In this document: positions 27,223 through 35,595 of the stretch, piece after piece
Position numbering within the stretch: position 1 is the stretch's first letter
Layout of the letters: every line of letters begins with the position of its first letter
DNA from: Desertifilum tharense IPPAS B-1220
GTDB taxonomy: Bacteria > Cyanobacteriota > Cyanobacteriia > Cyanobacteriales > Desertifilaceae
Assembly (NCBI RefSeq): GCF_001746915.1
Contig: NZ_MJGC01000039.1
Coordinates: 53,566 to 117,565, forward strand
Length of the DNA: 64,000 nucleotides
Direction of reading: 5' to 3'
Made by a program: the position numbers and the translations under genes
The notes under the pieces: model-generated
Told to the model about the DNA's origin: nothing
Seen by the model: only the letters and a program-made list of their open reading frames with translations
Databases searched by the model: none

Positions 27223-28650
27223 ATGAACACTCTAACGATTGCCTGGATTGCCTCGCCCGTTATTGCAGGGTTCGTGGGTTATTTGTTTCCCAAGATCGCC
27301 CGCTACCTCTCATTAGGAGTTGCGATCGCCTCTGTGGGTTATGCATTCTTCATGTTTGCCCAGCCCCCCTTGACTCTAAGACTCCTCGATAGCTTTGGCG
27401 TTAGTCTACAGGTCGATTCGCTGAGTTGTTTTTTTATTCTCACCAATGCCCTAGTCACAACGGCCATTCTTCTCTATTGTTGGCAAACCCAAAAAACCGC
27501 TTTCTTCTACATGCAAGCCCTAATCTTGCATGGCAGCGTTAACGCCGTCTTTATCTGTGCAGATTTGCTGAGTCTGTACGTTGCTTCAGAGGTGATTGGG
27601 ATTGCCGCATTTCTCCTGGTGGCCTACCCCAGAAGCGATCGCGCCATCTGGTTGGGGTTGCGCTATCTGTTTACTGGCAATATCGCCATGCTGTTTTATC
27701 TGGTGGGTGTGATTTTGCTGTATCAGGTGCAGCAATCCTTTGCCTTTAGCGGCTTACAGGGGGCCCCTCCAGAAGCGATCGCCCTAATTTTTCTGGGACT
27801 CTTAAGTAAAGGGGGCGTCTTGGTGACGGGTTTACTGCACGCTGAAGCAGAACCCCCCGTTTCTGCCTTACTCTCTGGAGTAGTTATCAAAGCAGGCACG
27901 TTCCCTCTCCTGCGTTTCGCCCTCATGCTAGAAGAACTTGCCCCGATTGTCACCTTCTTGGGCGTCGCAACGGCTTTATTTGGAGTTAGCTATGCCCTTT
28001 TTGAACAAGACAGCAGACGCCTGCTTGCCGCTAGTACCATTTCTCAACTCGGCTGGATTATGGTCGTTCCCGCCGCAGGCGGCTTTTACGCCCTAGCGCA
28101 TGGTTTAGCCAAAGCTGCACTCTTCCTCACCGTTGGTTGCTTACCCAGTTATAACCTCAAGGAGTTAGCCCAAAACCCCATCAACACCAAACTCTGGATT
28201 GTTTTATCGATCGGTAGCTTGTCCATTTCCGGCTTTCCCCTATTGATTGGATCTAGCGCCAAACTATTGACCTTAGAAAACCTCACTTTCTGGCCAAGTC
28301 TCGCCATGAATATTGCAGCAACTGGAACCGCGATCTTGTATGCCAAATTTATATTTTTACCCCATCAACCGGAAGATCCCCAAACTTCCCCCCGCGTCAC
28401 CTGGTTTTTTTGGGCAGCAACCAGCCTCTTAATCGCTGGGTTGTTCCTAGGTAACGCCATCTCTTACCAAGCTTATACCCTTGAAAATATCATGAAAGTC
28501 CTGGCAATCATTGGTGTTGGCTGGTTAATCCATTACGCGATCGCTCAACGCATTGCTTTTAAAATCCCCCGAATTCTAGAACAACTCGATCACCTCGTTG
28601 GGGTCATGAGTCTCCTGTTAGTTGTCCTGTTTTGGATGGTGTTGGCATGA
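27223..28650 (+). CDS. Mrp antiporter subunit D, copy 2 (tandem paralogue)
   Basis: 475 aa, highly similar to the preceding gene over its full length. The difference in length is one 12-bp in-frame deletion: copy 1 SGLWLPLTHAESETPVS versus copy 2 TGLLHAEAEPPVS. This removes the W-L-P part of a motif conserved in NuoL/M-type subunits, while the conserved Glu (YVASEVIG) and Lys residues (LLSKGG, VVIKAG, HGLAKAAL) remain. Cyanobacterial Mrp clusters often carry two MrpD/A-type subunits, so both copies may be needed. Whether copy 2 still conducts is open. Confidence 0.88.
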   Translation: MNTLTIAWIASPVIAGFVGYLFPKIARYLSLGVAIASVGYAFFMFAQPPLTLRLLDSFGVSLQVDSLSCFFILTNALVTTAILLYCWQTQKTAFFYMQALILHGSVNAVFICADLLSLYVASEVIGIAAFLLVAYPRSDRAIWLGLRYLFTGNIAMLFYLVGVILLYQVQQSFAFSGLQGAPPEAIALIFLGLLSKGGVLVTGLLHAEAEPPVSALLSGVVIKAGTFPLLRFALMLEELAPIVTFLGVATALFGVSYALFEQDSRRLLAASTISQLGWIMVVPAAGGFYALAHGLAKAALFLTVGCLPSYNLKELAQNPINTKLWIVLSIGSLSISGFPLLIGSSAKLLTLENLTFWPSLAMNIAATGTAILYAKFIFLPHQPEDPQTSPRVTWFFWAATSLLIAGLFLGNAISYQAYTLENIMKVLAIIGVGWLIHYAIAQRIAFKIPRILEQLDHLVGVMSLLLVVLFWMVLA

Positions 28651-29036
28651 TTGGATATCTCAATATCATCTTGCGGTTAACCATCTGGTTTTTGCTGACC
28701 GGCAATTTCAGCATCGCCAACATTATTATCGGCGTTTGCGTCGCCCTGCTGCTACCGCGCAGCTATACCGCCCCCGGCGCATTACAAGATTGGCTGCGGG
28801 TTCTGTGGGAAGTGATTGTGGCAATTCCCCAAGCGTATCTAGAAGCGTTTGAAATCATCTTTCGCCCCCATAACCAAGAAGAAGTAGTCATAGAACAGGT
28901 TAAGCCACGGCGATCGCCCGGACTCATCTTTCTAGACATCTTCTTGATCACCTTCACCCCCAAAACCATTGTTTTGAAATATCACGAACAGGGCTGGTAT
29001 GAAGTCCACCGGGTACAGCGGAGGAAGAGAACGTGA
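28647..29036 (+). CDS. mrpE: Mrp antiporter subunit E
   Basis: The ATG at 28647 overlaps the preceding stop as ATGA, so I prefer it over the ATG at 28632. The protein is 129 aa: MIGYLNIILRLTIWFLLTGNFS, a second hydrophobic segment (NIIIGVCVALLLP), then DWLRVLWEVIVAIPQAYLEAFEIIF and a C-terminal DIFLITFTPKTIVLKYHEQGWYEVH. This is the MnhE/MrpE pattern. Assembly or stability role in the Mrp complex. Confidence 0.87.
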   Translation: MIGYLNIILRLTIWFLLTGNFSIANIIIGVCVALLLPRSYTAPGALQDWLRVLWEVIVAIPQAYLEAFEIIFRPHNQEEVVIEQVKPRRSPGLIFLDIFLITFTPKTIVLKYHEQGWYEVHRVQRRKRT

Positions 29037-29287
29037 ACGGATTACTCATCGCAATGATTTTAGCCTTACTCATTCCCATGTACGAAGCATGGCGCGATGG
29101 GGATATCTGGCAAAAAATGCTGGCCTTTGCCAGTATTGCCACCAAAACATCCGTCATGATTTTGGTCGTTTCTGTCCAGCGCGACGACTTAATGTTGGGA
29201 ACCGTTGGCGTCATTATTCTCAGCGTCGGAAATGCTGGATTAATGTTACTCGCTCATGTCCTTAAACGCTTAGGTCAATATGATTAA
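29033..29287 (+). CDS. mrpF: Mrp antiporter subunit F
   Basis: 84 aa, starting with GTG at 29033 that overlaps the mrpE stop (GTGA); GAGGAAGAG is upstream as ribosome-binding site. Three hydrophobic helices (LLIAMILALLIPMYEA, ASIATKTSVMILVVSV, LGTVGVIILSVGNAGLMLL), MnhF/MrpF-like. It overlaps mrpG by 8 bp. Confidence 0.82.
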   Translation: MNGLLIAMILALLIPMYEAWRDGDIWQKMLAFASIATKTSVMILVVSVQRDDLMLGTVGVIILSVGNAGLMLLAHVLKRLGQYD

Positions 29288-29561
29288 CATCCTCAGTTAC
29301 TTCTGTATCATCCTTGGCATTCTCTTTTGGTTTTGGGGAACCTTCCCCTTATTGGGAAAGCGATCGGTTTTATTCAAACTGCACAGCCTTTCTGTCGCCG
29401 ATACCCTCGGATCGATGAGCATTATTTTTGGTTTGCTGCTCAAAATTCCAAGCGAATGGTCTTTACTGATTTTGGCGCTGATTTCCCTGGCAATTTGGAA
29501 TACCGTCCTGGGGTATGTGCTGGCGTATTGTTCGAGTAGTGGAAGGAATGATGAACGATAG
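29280..29561 (+). CDS. mrpG: Mrp antiporter subunit G
   Basis: 93 aa with three helices: INILSYFCIILGILFWFWGTFPLL, then KLHSLSVADTLGSMSIIFGLLL and WSLLILALISLAIWNTVLGYVLAY. The LH-x-x-x-x-DTLG-type motif is characteristic of MnhG/PhaG. It overlaps the genes on both sides, so translation is coupled. Confidence 0.85.
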   Translation: MINILSYFCIILGILFWFWGTFPLLGKRSVLFKLHSLSVADTLGSMSIIFGLLLKIPSEWSLLILALISLAIWNTVLGYVLAYCSSSGRNDER

Positions 29562-30168
29562 TTACATCTATATCATTGTGGCTTTGCTGCCCATATCCTC
29601 CTTCATCCTGACGATTCAAGTTAACCCCTACAACGCCTTGGTGATTCGCGGTATCCTGGGGGGCGTTGCAGCCTTGGTTTATGCAGTGTTAGGGGCTGCG
29701 GATGTGGCGCTAACAGAGGCGCTAGTTGGCACCATGCTAGCCGTGACACTGTTTGTCATTGCCGTGCGTTCGTCGCTGGTGATGCGCTTGGGTATCCTTA
29801 AAGATTATGTAGCAGAAGCAGAAGGGGAATCGGAAAAAGTGACCGATACGGGCTATACCCAACCCAGTCAAAGCCCCTTAACCGAACTGATTGCAGAGTT
29901 TAGAGGTGTTGCTCGCAAATACCATTTAAGGTTGGAACTGGTTCCTTACCCCGATCCGCAATCCTTGGATCGGGCATTGCTAGAAAAGGAAATTCATGCC
30001 ACTTGTCTGGGTCAAGGGTCTGGGGAAGAAGCACAATTCTATCAGACAACCACTCGCATCCGCCGCCTGTACGATATTTTTCAAACCGAACTCTCGTTAC
30101 CTGCGAGTCATCTCACCTATGTGTCGGTACCTGATGAGCCTGCCTTAAAGTCTGGGGAGAAACATTAA
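29551..30168 (+). CDS. MbhD/DUF4040 Mrp subunit with soluble tail
   Basis: The ATG at 29551 (MNDSYIYIIVALLPISS) follows GGAAGG; the frame is open from 29515. 205 aa. The N-terminal 85 residues contain three helices with RGILGGVAALVYAVLGAADVALTEALVG, the DUF4040/MbhD domain, which in other bacteria is the C-terminal part of MrpA. The last 110 residues are soluble and helical (LTELIAEFRGVARKYHLRLE) and of unknown role. So MrpA is split here and its large NuoL-like part is replaced by the MrpD-type subunits. Confidence 0.8.
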   Translation: MNDSYIYIIVALLPISSFILTIQVNPYNALVIRGILGGVAALVYAVLGAADVALTEALVGTMLAVTLFVIAVRSSLVMRLGILKDYVAEAEGESEKVTDTGYTQPSQSPLTELIAEFRGVARKYHLRLELVPYPDPQSLDRALLEKEIHATCLGQGSGEEAQFYQTTTRIRRLYDIFQTELSLPASHLTYVSVPDEPALKSGEKH

Positions 30169-30831
30169 ATGAAATGGCTTTATATCGCTGCCAGTATAGC
30201 AGTCTTTCTCAAGTTTATGATTATGCCGAACCTAGCGGCAGAGGTGGCGGATCTCGAAATTGTGGAAATGGTGGTGAAAGAGAGTGGCGTTCCCAATGCG
30301 GTTTCGGGGATTATTTTTAGAAATCGGCTATACGACACCATTTTTGAAGTGATCGTTTTTACGATCGCAATTATGGGGGCGCAATATCTGTTAGCCAACG
30401 AACAGCCGTTTCACCGGATCTATCAATTTACCGATCAACCTTCGATTGTCCTTGCCCGTTTGGGGGCAACTATTGCGGCGATTGTTGGGGTGGAACTGGC
30501 GATTCGCGGCCACCTGAGTCCGGGTGGCGGGTTTGCGGCGGGAGTCGCGGGCGGAACGGCGATTGGTTTGGTGGCGATCACTTCCTCTTCGGAGTGGATG
30601 GCGGCGATTTATCAACGCTGGCGGGCGGCGATTTGGGAAAAAGTGTCTGTCTTGATTTTTGTGGTGCTGTCGGTATTGACTTTGGTCGGTTTTGAACTAC
30701 CGCATGGCGAGTTGGGGGCGCTGGTGAGTGGTGGGGTGATGCCGCTTTTGAATATTTTGGTGGCGATTAAGGTTGCTTTGGGTTCTTGGGCGGCTATTCT
30801 GATCTTTATTCGCTATCGCGGTTTGTTGTAA
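30169..30831 (+). CDS. mrpB: Mrp antiporter subunit B (MnhB)
   Basis: 220 aa. The first 75 residues contain two helices with NAVSGIIFRNRLYDTIFEVIVF (MbhE-like). The C-terminal half is the MnhB domain with GHLSPGGGFAAGVAGG (about 110-125) and further helices to the end. It starts directly after the preceding stop, the last gene of the mrp operon; a GNAT gene follows 4 bp later. Confidence 0.88.
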   Translation: MKWLYIAASIAVFLKFMIMPNLAAEVADLEIVEMVVKESGVPNAVSGIIFRNRLYDTIFEVIVFTIAIMGAQYLLANEQPFHRIYQFTDQPSIVLARLGATIAAIVGVELAIRGHLSPGGGFAAGVAGGTAIGLVAITSSSEWMAAIYQRWRAAIWEKVSVLIFVVLSVLTLVGFELPHGELGALVSGGVMPLLNILVAIKVALGSWAAILIFIRYRGLL

Positions 30832-30835
30832 TTCA

Positions 30836-31489
30836 GTGGATGCTATTTTTAGTGAAGTTTCTCCAGTAACGCTTCAAGACGATCCAGCGATGTTGGATGC
30901 TGCGATCGCCATCTACCTCGAAGCGTTTCCCCCGAACGAACGCCACCCGGAATCTCTCATTCGCGATCGCATCCTCAGCGGTCGAGAACGGTTAATTGTG
31001 GGAGAGTTAGAATCTCAGGTTGCGTTTATGGCGCTGATCTGGCCGTTAAGCGGACAGCCGTTTGGCCTGCTAGACTACGCCGCCGCCCGTCAAGATTGTC
31101 GCGGGCTAGGTTTAGGGACGGCGTTTATGGGCTTTCTGCGCCAATACTGCCAGCAGCGGGGCGAATATTTACTTTTAGAAGTAGAAGATCCCAAATTAGC
31201 AGTGGATGAGCGCGATCGCCATGTGCGCCTGCGTCGGATTGAGTTCTATCGACGATCGGGGGGCAGCCTCTTGGAGAATGTGCCCTATATCCTACCGCCT
31301 CTCCAGGAGTCTACCCCAACGCCAATGGTGTTGATGCTGTTTCCGAGCGATCGCGCCCAACCCCCAAGTGCGGGTTTAATGCGCGAGTTAATCCAGCAAA
31401 TCTACTGGGAACTCTGCCAGCGCGATGCCTCCGATCCTTACCTCAACTCATTTCTAGACCAAATTGTCGATCCCATTGTCCAAACCTAA
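30836..31489 (+). CDS. GNAT-family N-acetyltransferase
   Basis: 217 aa with a GTG start; 4 bp after mrpB, so it may share its transcript. The fold is recognisable: MLDAAIAIYLEAFPPNERHP at the N-terminus, the acetyl-CoA loop DCRGLGLGTAFMGFL (about 84-98; R/Q-x-x-G-x-G/A-like) and a LLLEVEDP strand (about 108). The substrate is unknown. Its C-terminus overlaps the convergent TPR gene by 4 bp. Confidence 0.85.
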   Translation: MDAIFSEVSPVTLQDDPAMLDAAIAIYLEAFPPNERHPESLIRDRILSGRERLIVGELESQVAFMALIWPLSGQPFGLLDYAAARQDCRGLGLGTAFMGFLRQYCQQRGEYLLLEVEDPKLAVDERDRHVRLRRIEFYRRSGGSLLENVPYILPPLQESTPTPMVLMLFPSDRAQPPSAGLMRELIQQIYWELCQRDASDPYLNSFLDQIVDPIVQT

Positions 31490-33522
31490 AGCTTTTTCAT
31501 CACTTCGGGTAACAACTCTGACGGGAGGTGAGAGAGGGCCTGATTTTGTCCAGCAATTCCCCCCTGTTGATACAGCGCTTTGATCGCTTGCAAAATATAA
31601 CTCAAGGCTGATTTTCTCAGTTCTGCTTGTTGCGTCCAACCCTGCCAAGCAATGACGTGATGGTTTAAGGCTGATTCGAGATATTCCAAACTTTTTTCTA
31701 AAACCTGGGAAAGGACGGGCGCGAGAGACTGAACATCAGTAGAAGCTAATGTGGCTTTAATTTTGCCATCCGTCGCGAGCTGAAAATAAGCGAGTCCGAG
31801 GTTGTTATGGGTGGCGAAAAAGTCGAAACTTAAGGTAACTGGGGGTTGTTGCTGCTTGAGGGTGTTGGCCGCTTCCAAGGCGGCGTGATAGGCTTCAACG
31901 CACAACAGCAAATCTTCAGCCCGTTTCAAGATAGGGGTGGCTTTGTGGTTGGCTAAATGCCAATAGGCCGTTCCTAAATTATTTTGGGTGGCGGCGTAGG
32001 CAGTCGCAGAAACGGAGAAGGTGCGATATTGTAAAGCTTCGCGATAGGACCAAATCGCCATTTGCAGGTAGTCAGGCGATCGCTCGTACTGGGCCAAATT
32101 CCAGAAGGCGGTTCCCAGGTTATTCTGAATCATGCCATAACTCAGGGCCTCCCGGTCTGGGGTGTAATACTTTAAGGCTTGTTGATAGGCGGCGATCGCA
32201 CTTTTCAAGTTAGCATCGGGGTTTTGCTGCTGTGCCAAATTCCAGTAAGCGGTTCCCAAGTTATTTTGAGTTGAGGCGTATTGCTTAAAGGCATCTAGCT
32301 GTTCTGTGCAGTTACGCTGGAGCGAATCGCGCACAGCCTCTTGATAAGCTGCGATCGCATTTTGCAAATTCAACACCGGATCGCGATAGCGGGCCAAATC
32401 CGCATAAACAGCGCCTAAATTATTTTGCAGGCGGCTGTAGGTTTGACCTGTCATCGTCAGGGTGAGAGCCAGTTGATAGAGGCTGAGTGCTTGTTCGAGA
32501 TAGATTTGCGCCTGTTCTGGGGGAGAGGGTTGGCGAGAAAACAACCAGTAAAGATTTCCCAGATCGTTGAGGATATCGGGAACTTGCGGCGAAGTTTCCT
32601 CTAAACCTTTGAGCGCTTGTTCGTAGGCTTGAATGGCTGCACTCAGATTTTGCGGGGTGACATCGCCTGCGACAATGCGATCGCGGTAGCTATTCCCCAA
32701 AGTTAAATAGCGTTCCACGGGTGCTAGCGATCCAACCGCCTCCACGGGCGGTTCGCGCTGGGGTTGGGGGGGCGGCGCTACCACTGCAACAGCCGACTTT
32801 GGGGGTTTTTCTATTTCCCCATTTCCCCATCCCCCCAATTCCGGTACTGTTGTGGCATCAACTTCATCAGAAATAGGCGTGGGATCGCCAGCAAATTCAA
32901 AGATCCCGGTATGACATCGCCAGAAGTCTGGTGCAGACTGTTGAATGGAGGTAAACCAAGGACGCGGCAGCCAGAGCAGTAAACTAGAGTCCAAACTCTC
33001 TAAGTTTTTTGCCATCTGCTGTAAGTGATGCAAAAAGAGGCGCTGCAAACTCGGCGACTGACGGGTAAGCTTTTCAATCCCTAAAATCTGGAAGCCGGGA
33101 ATGGGGGTAGGATGGGGATGCTGTGCCAGCCATTGACGAATTTGAGCGGCAATATTGGGATCGCTTAAGTTGAGATGCAAGCTCACCAAACGGGGATGAG
33201 TTTGGCTTAAGGGGAGGGTGGCAACGGCTGAGGCTGTCTTAGAGGCAGCAGGAAGGGGTGAAAGAGCGGGGTTGGGCGAAGTCGCGCCAGTCAGTTCCGC
33301 TTGAAGTTGAGCCGCAATCTGGTTTTTAAAGGTCAGATCGTCGCAGACTGCGAAAAAGATTTGACGGCGCAAGTTCAGACTCAGCGCCACTTTTAAGCGC
33401 TCGTAAATAGGACAGTTGATGCTTGAAACATTAGATTCTGCCACGATCGACTCTTCAGTAAGATATGCGTGTGTTGGGAATGTGCCTAGGGGTAAGCCGA
33501 GGAGATCTGTCGATCTCCCCAT
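31486..33522 (-). CDS. Tetratricopeptide-repeat protein
   Basis: 678 aa. The N-terminal 220 residues (YERLKVALSLNLRRQIFFAVCDD; WLPRPWFTSIQQSAPDFW) resemble an NTPase-like or effector-associated region seen in other cyanobacterial TPR proteins, but no Walker A is visible. A proline-rich linker (about 225-265) precedes at least six TPR-like repeats between about 275 and 570, recognisable by the recurring QNNLGTAYWNLA unit followed by AIAAYQQAL-type helices. Probably a scaffolding protein in the cytoplasm. The ATG at 33522 is used; a GTG at 33444 (MAESNVSS) is an alternative start. Confidence 0.8.
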   Translation of the reverse strand: MGRSTDLLGLPLGTFPTHAYLTEESIVAESNVSSINCPIYERLKVALSLNLRRQIFFAVCDDLTFKNQIAAQLQAELTGATSPNPALSPLPAASKTASAVATLPLSQTHPRLVSLHLNLSDPNIAAQIRQWLAQHPHPTPIPGFQILGIEKLTRQSPSLQRLFLHHLQQMAKNLESLDSSLLLWLPRPWFTSIQQSAPDFWRCHTGIFEFAGDPTPISDEVDATTVPELGGWGNGEIEKPPKSAVAVVAPPPQPQREPPVEAVGSLAPVERYLTLGNSYRDRIVAGDVTPQNLSAAIQAYEQALKGLEETSPQVPDILNDLGNLYWLFSRQPSPPEQAQIYLEQALSLYQLALTLTMTGQTYSRLQNNLGAVYADLARYRDPVLNLQNAIAAYQEAVRDSLQRNCTEQLDAFKQYASTQNNLGTAYWNLAQQQNPDANLKSAIAAYQQALKYYTPDREALSYGMIQNNLGTAFWNLAQYERSPDYLQMAIWSYREALQYRTFSVSATAYAATQNNLGTAYWHLANHKATPILKRAEDLLLCVEAYHAALEAANTLKQQQPPVTLSFDFFATHNNLGLAYFQLATDGKIKATLASTDVQSLAPVLSQVLEKSLEYLESALNHHVIAWQGWTQQAELRKSALSYILQAIKALYQQGGIAGQNQALSHLPSELLPEVMKKL

Positions 33523-33734
33523 TGAGTTTCCTGAAAAGCGAGTGCTGCTACACCCTGTTGATTGTTAGAAGATTTTTTCTATCCTATTCTTCGATCCATT
33601 CCCCGCTTAGTCAGGATGAACCGCCGAAATTTCTATCTAAAGTTAGGTCATAAAGGGACTGATAAGAAAATTGGGCTTCTAGCTAGAGAAACCCAAGGGA
33701 TGTTTTAATAAATTTTGTTTATTAAAGAGTTCTT

Positions 33735-33914
33735 TTAACTAAGACCAGAAACAGAGAAGGCTACAAAAACTAAACCTCCGACAAGAACAACAGCACCCAG
33801 TCCCATGACGATGTATTTTTGCTGTTGGTTTTTCGTGGGAGGCGTCGCGCGATACATTTTCGGTTCTACTGCGTAGTTGTTTAACCGACCGCCTTCTTCG
33901 TTGATATAGGGCAT
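33735..33914 (-). CDS. psb34: Psb34 (Ssl1498 family), PSII assembly protein
   Basis: 59 aa: MPYINEEGGRLNNYAVEPKM... ending in one membrane helix (YIVMGLGAVVLVGGLVFVAF, about 34-53). The N-terminal half (Y-I-N-E-E-G-G-R-L-N-N-Y-A) is the conserved signature of the cyanobacterial Ssl1498 family, now called Psb34, a single-helix relative of high-light-inducible proteins that binds a photosystem II assembly intermediate. It lies alone between a TPR gene and thiG. It is short but unmistakable, and is easily missed by length cut-offs. Confidence 0.9.
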   Translation of the reverse strand: MPYINEEGGRLNNYAVEPKMYRATPPTKNQQQKYIVMGLGAVVLVGGLVFVAFSVSGLS

Positions 33915-34317
33915 GAAAAAAATCCTCTAATTTTGTTACTTTTGCGTTAAATCTAGGTTTGCAGCAAATAAACTCGCGGCTTCAGTGGGTTGCAGATTTA
34001 AGTATTTTATGAACGAACCTCTAAAACCCCAGAAATTCTCATGACTGGTGGAGGTTGGAATCGTTCTCACTTGCAGACTAGGTGCAAGCGTTGCAAATTG
34101 TCACGATGATTTAGCTCGACCAGAAACTATCGAACAGCGAGAAAGACCAATTCTTCACTACTATAGCAGTTCTTTAAGTTTCATAGTCTTTCTTTAAGTT
34201 TTGTTTGACATTTGGGTCATCAATCCCCTCAGATTCAGGGCGAATCTTTGGGGATCGCTTAAAAAACCCTGCAAAGTTCTCAGCCTGCCGCAGACCGTTT
34301 GCTTGGCACGATTGCAG
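33915..34317. other. Upstream region of psb34, no gene
   Basis: No open frame of protein-like quality. Contains an exact direct repeat TTCTTTAAGTTT at 34170-34181 and 34190-34201 (20-bp period), which could be a tandem transcription-factor site, and AT-rich tracts consistent with promoters for psb34. The sequence near 34215-34275 after it has no recognisable structure. Confidence 0.5.
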
Positions 34318-35145
34318 TTAGACGTTAATCAGACCCGTTAAAGGAGAACTGGCGGTGGCGTAAGCCTTGGCGGGAATTCGACCCGATAGATGGGCTAAAC
34401 GTCCGGCTTGAGTTGCCAGTCCCATTGCTTGGGCCATTGCCACTGGATTTTTAGCGAGGGCGATCGCGCTATTAATTAACAGAGCATCAGCCCCCATTTC
34501 CATTGCTAGCGTTGCTTCTGAGGGCGCGCCAATTCCGGCATCGACCACCACAGGAATCCCAGAATTTTCGATAATAATCTGGATATTGGCTGCATTCCGC
34601 AACCCTTGACCCGACCCAATAGGCGAACCTAAAGGCATGACGGTGACGCATCCAGCTTCTTCTAAATGCTTGGCCAACAGGGGATCGGCATTAATATACG
34701 GCAATACCGCAAACCCTTCTTTAACGAGCTGTTCGGCTGCTTGTAGGGTGCCAATGGGATCGGGAAGCAAATACTTGGGATCGGGGATCACTTCCAATTT
34801 GACAAAGTTGTTGTCTTCCTGACCGAGCAGTTTTGCCATTTCCCGACCTAAACGGGCCACGCGGATCGCCTCCTCTGCGGTTTGGCATCCGGCCGTATTG
34901 GGTAACATCCAAATTTTGCCCCAATCAATCGCTTCGGCCAATCCCTCATGACCGGGGGCTTGGGTTTGAACGCGACGCACCGCCACCGTGACAATTTCGC
35001 AACCACTCGCGGCAATACTGCGCTGCATTACTTCTAAACTGGGGTATTTGCCAGTTCCCGTCATCAGGCGCGAGTTGAACGTTTTTCCGGCGATCGTTAA
35101 TGGGCGATCGCTCATTGCTGAAACAGAAGAATCTAAAGTTTGCAT
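34318..35145 (-). CDS. thiG: Thiazole synthase
   Basis: About 275 aa from the ATG at 35145; an in-frame TTG at 35163 and an ATG at 35115 ([10 protein letters not shown]) are alternatives. Forms the thiazole phosphate moiety of thiamine in a TIM barrel. Recognisable are [10 protein letters not shown] (Lys for the Schiff base is expected on a later strand, near VTVAVRR), [29 protein letters not shown] and [21 protein letters not shown]. It is a stand-alone ThiG, not the ThiO-ThiG fusion that some cyanobacteria have. No TPP riboswitch was recognised upstream. Confidence 0.93.
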   Translation of the reverse strand: MQTLDSSVSAMSDRPLTIAGKTFNSRLMTGTGKYPSLEVMQRSIAASGCEIVTVAVRRVQTQAPGHEGLAEAIDWGKIWMLPNTAGCQTAEEAIRVARLGREMAKLLGQEDNNFVKLEVIPDPKYLLPDPIGTLQAAEQLVKEGFAVLPYINADPLLAKHLEEAGCVTVMPLGSPIGSGQGLRNAANIQIIIENSGIPVVVDAGIGAPSEATLAMEMGADALLINSAIALAKNPVAMAQAMGLATQAGRLAHLSGRIPAKAYATASSPLTGLINV

Positions 35146-35163
35146 CGGTAACTTAGGGAACAA

Positions 35164-35595
35164 TACTGGCTTTTACTTTCAGCATAACGGCTGCTCAAGT
35201 TGAATTTTCCCCCGATCGCGCTAACGAGCGCCCAAAGTTTAAAGTTTTTTTGAGTTTCAGCAAACACTGACCGGATCGGATTGCCAGAGTCCCTTTGCCC
35301 AGGGATACTAGACAGTACCCGGCGTTACCCCAGTTGGCGATGATGCAAGTCCTTTCCATCTGACATCTTGCGCCAGTGCCAGAAACCGATTTTCTTGCCA
35401 ATTGCTCTATTTTTCGTTGAAAAACCCGGTTTCTCAGGTCTTACTGAGAATGGTGCAAGATCTGACTTCCATCGCACTCTCTAGAATTGGATGAGAGCGA
35501 TCGCCTCTAGACAATCTCGATTCTCAACAACCGCAACGCCATCTCGAACCGAGGGATTGCTCGGCTTGCTTAACTTATCACGCTCGAACCTTTTT
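35164..35595. other. Region between thiG and cimA
   Basis: No gene is visible on either strand apart from the alternative N-terminal extension of cimA (open frame from 35491). The main feature is the foldback repeat at 35360-35466. Promoters for both divergent genes must lie here. Confidence 0.5.
35360..35466. repeat. Foldback (MITE-like) element upstream of cimA
   Basis: Outer imperfect inverted repeats CTGACATCTTGCGCCA and TGGTGCAAGATCTGAC bound about 107 bp. Inside, AGAAACCGATTTTCTT and AAAACCCGGTTTCT form a second inverted pair. The structure looks like a small non-autonomous palindromic repeat of the type common in cyanobacteria. It lies 130 bp upstream of the cimA start. Confidence 0.6.

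Noticed and set aside
35146..35490. TPP riboswitch upstream of thiG
   Set aside because: I looked for the thi-box (CTGAGA plus ACCC and GATCTGGATAATGCCAGC-like part) on the thiG strand and did not find it. The CTGAGA-like word present is on the other strand without the rest.
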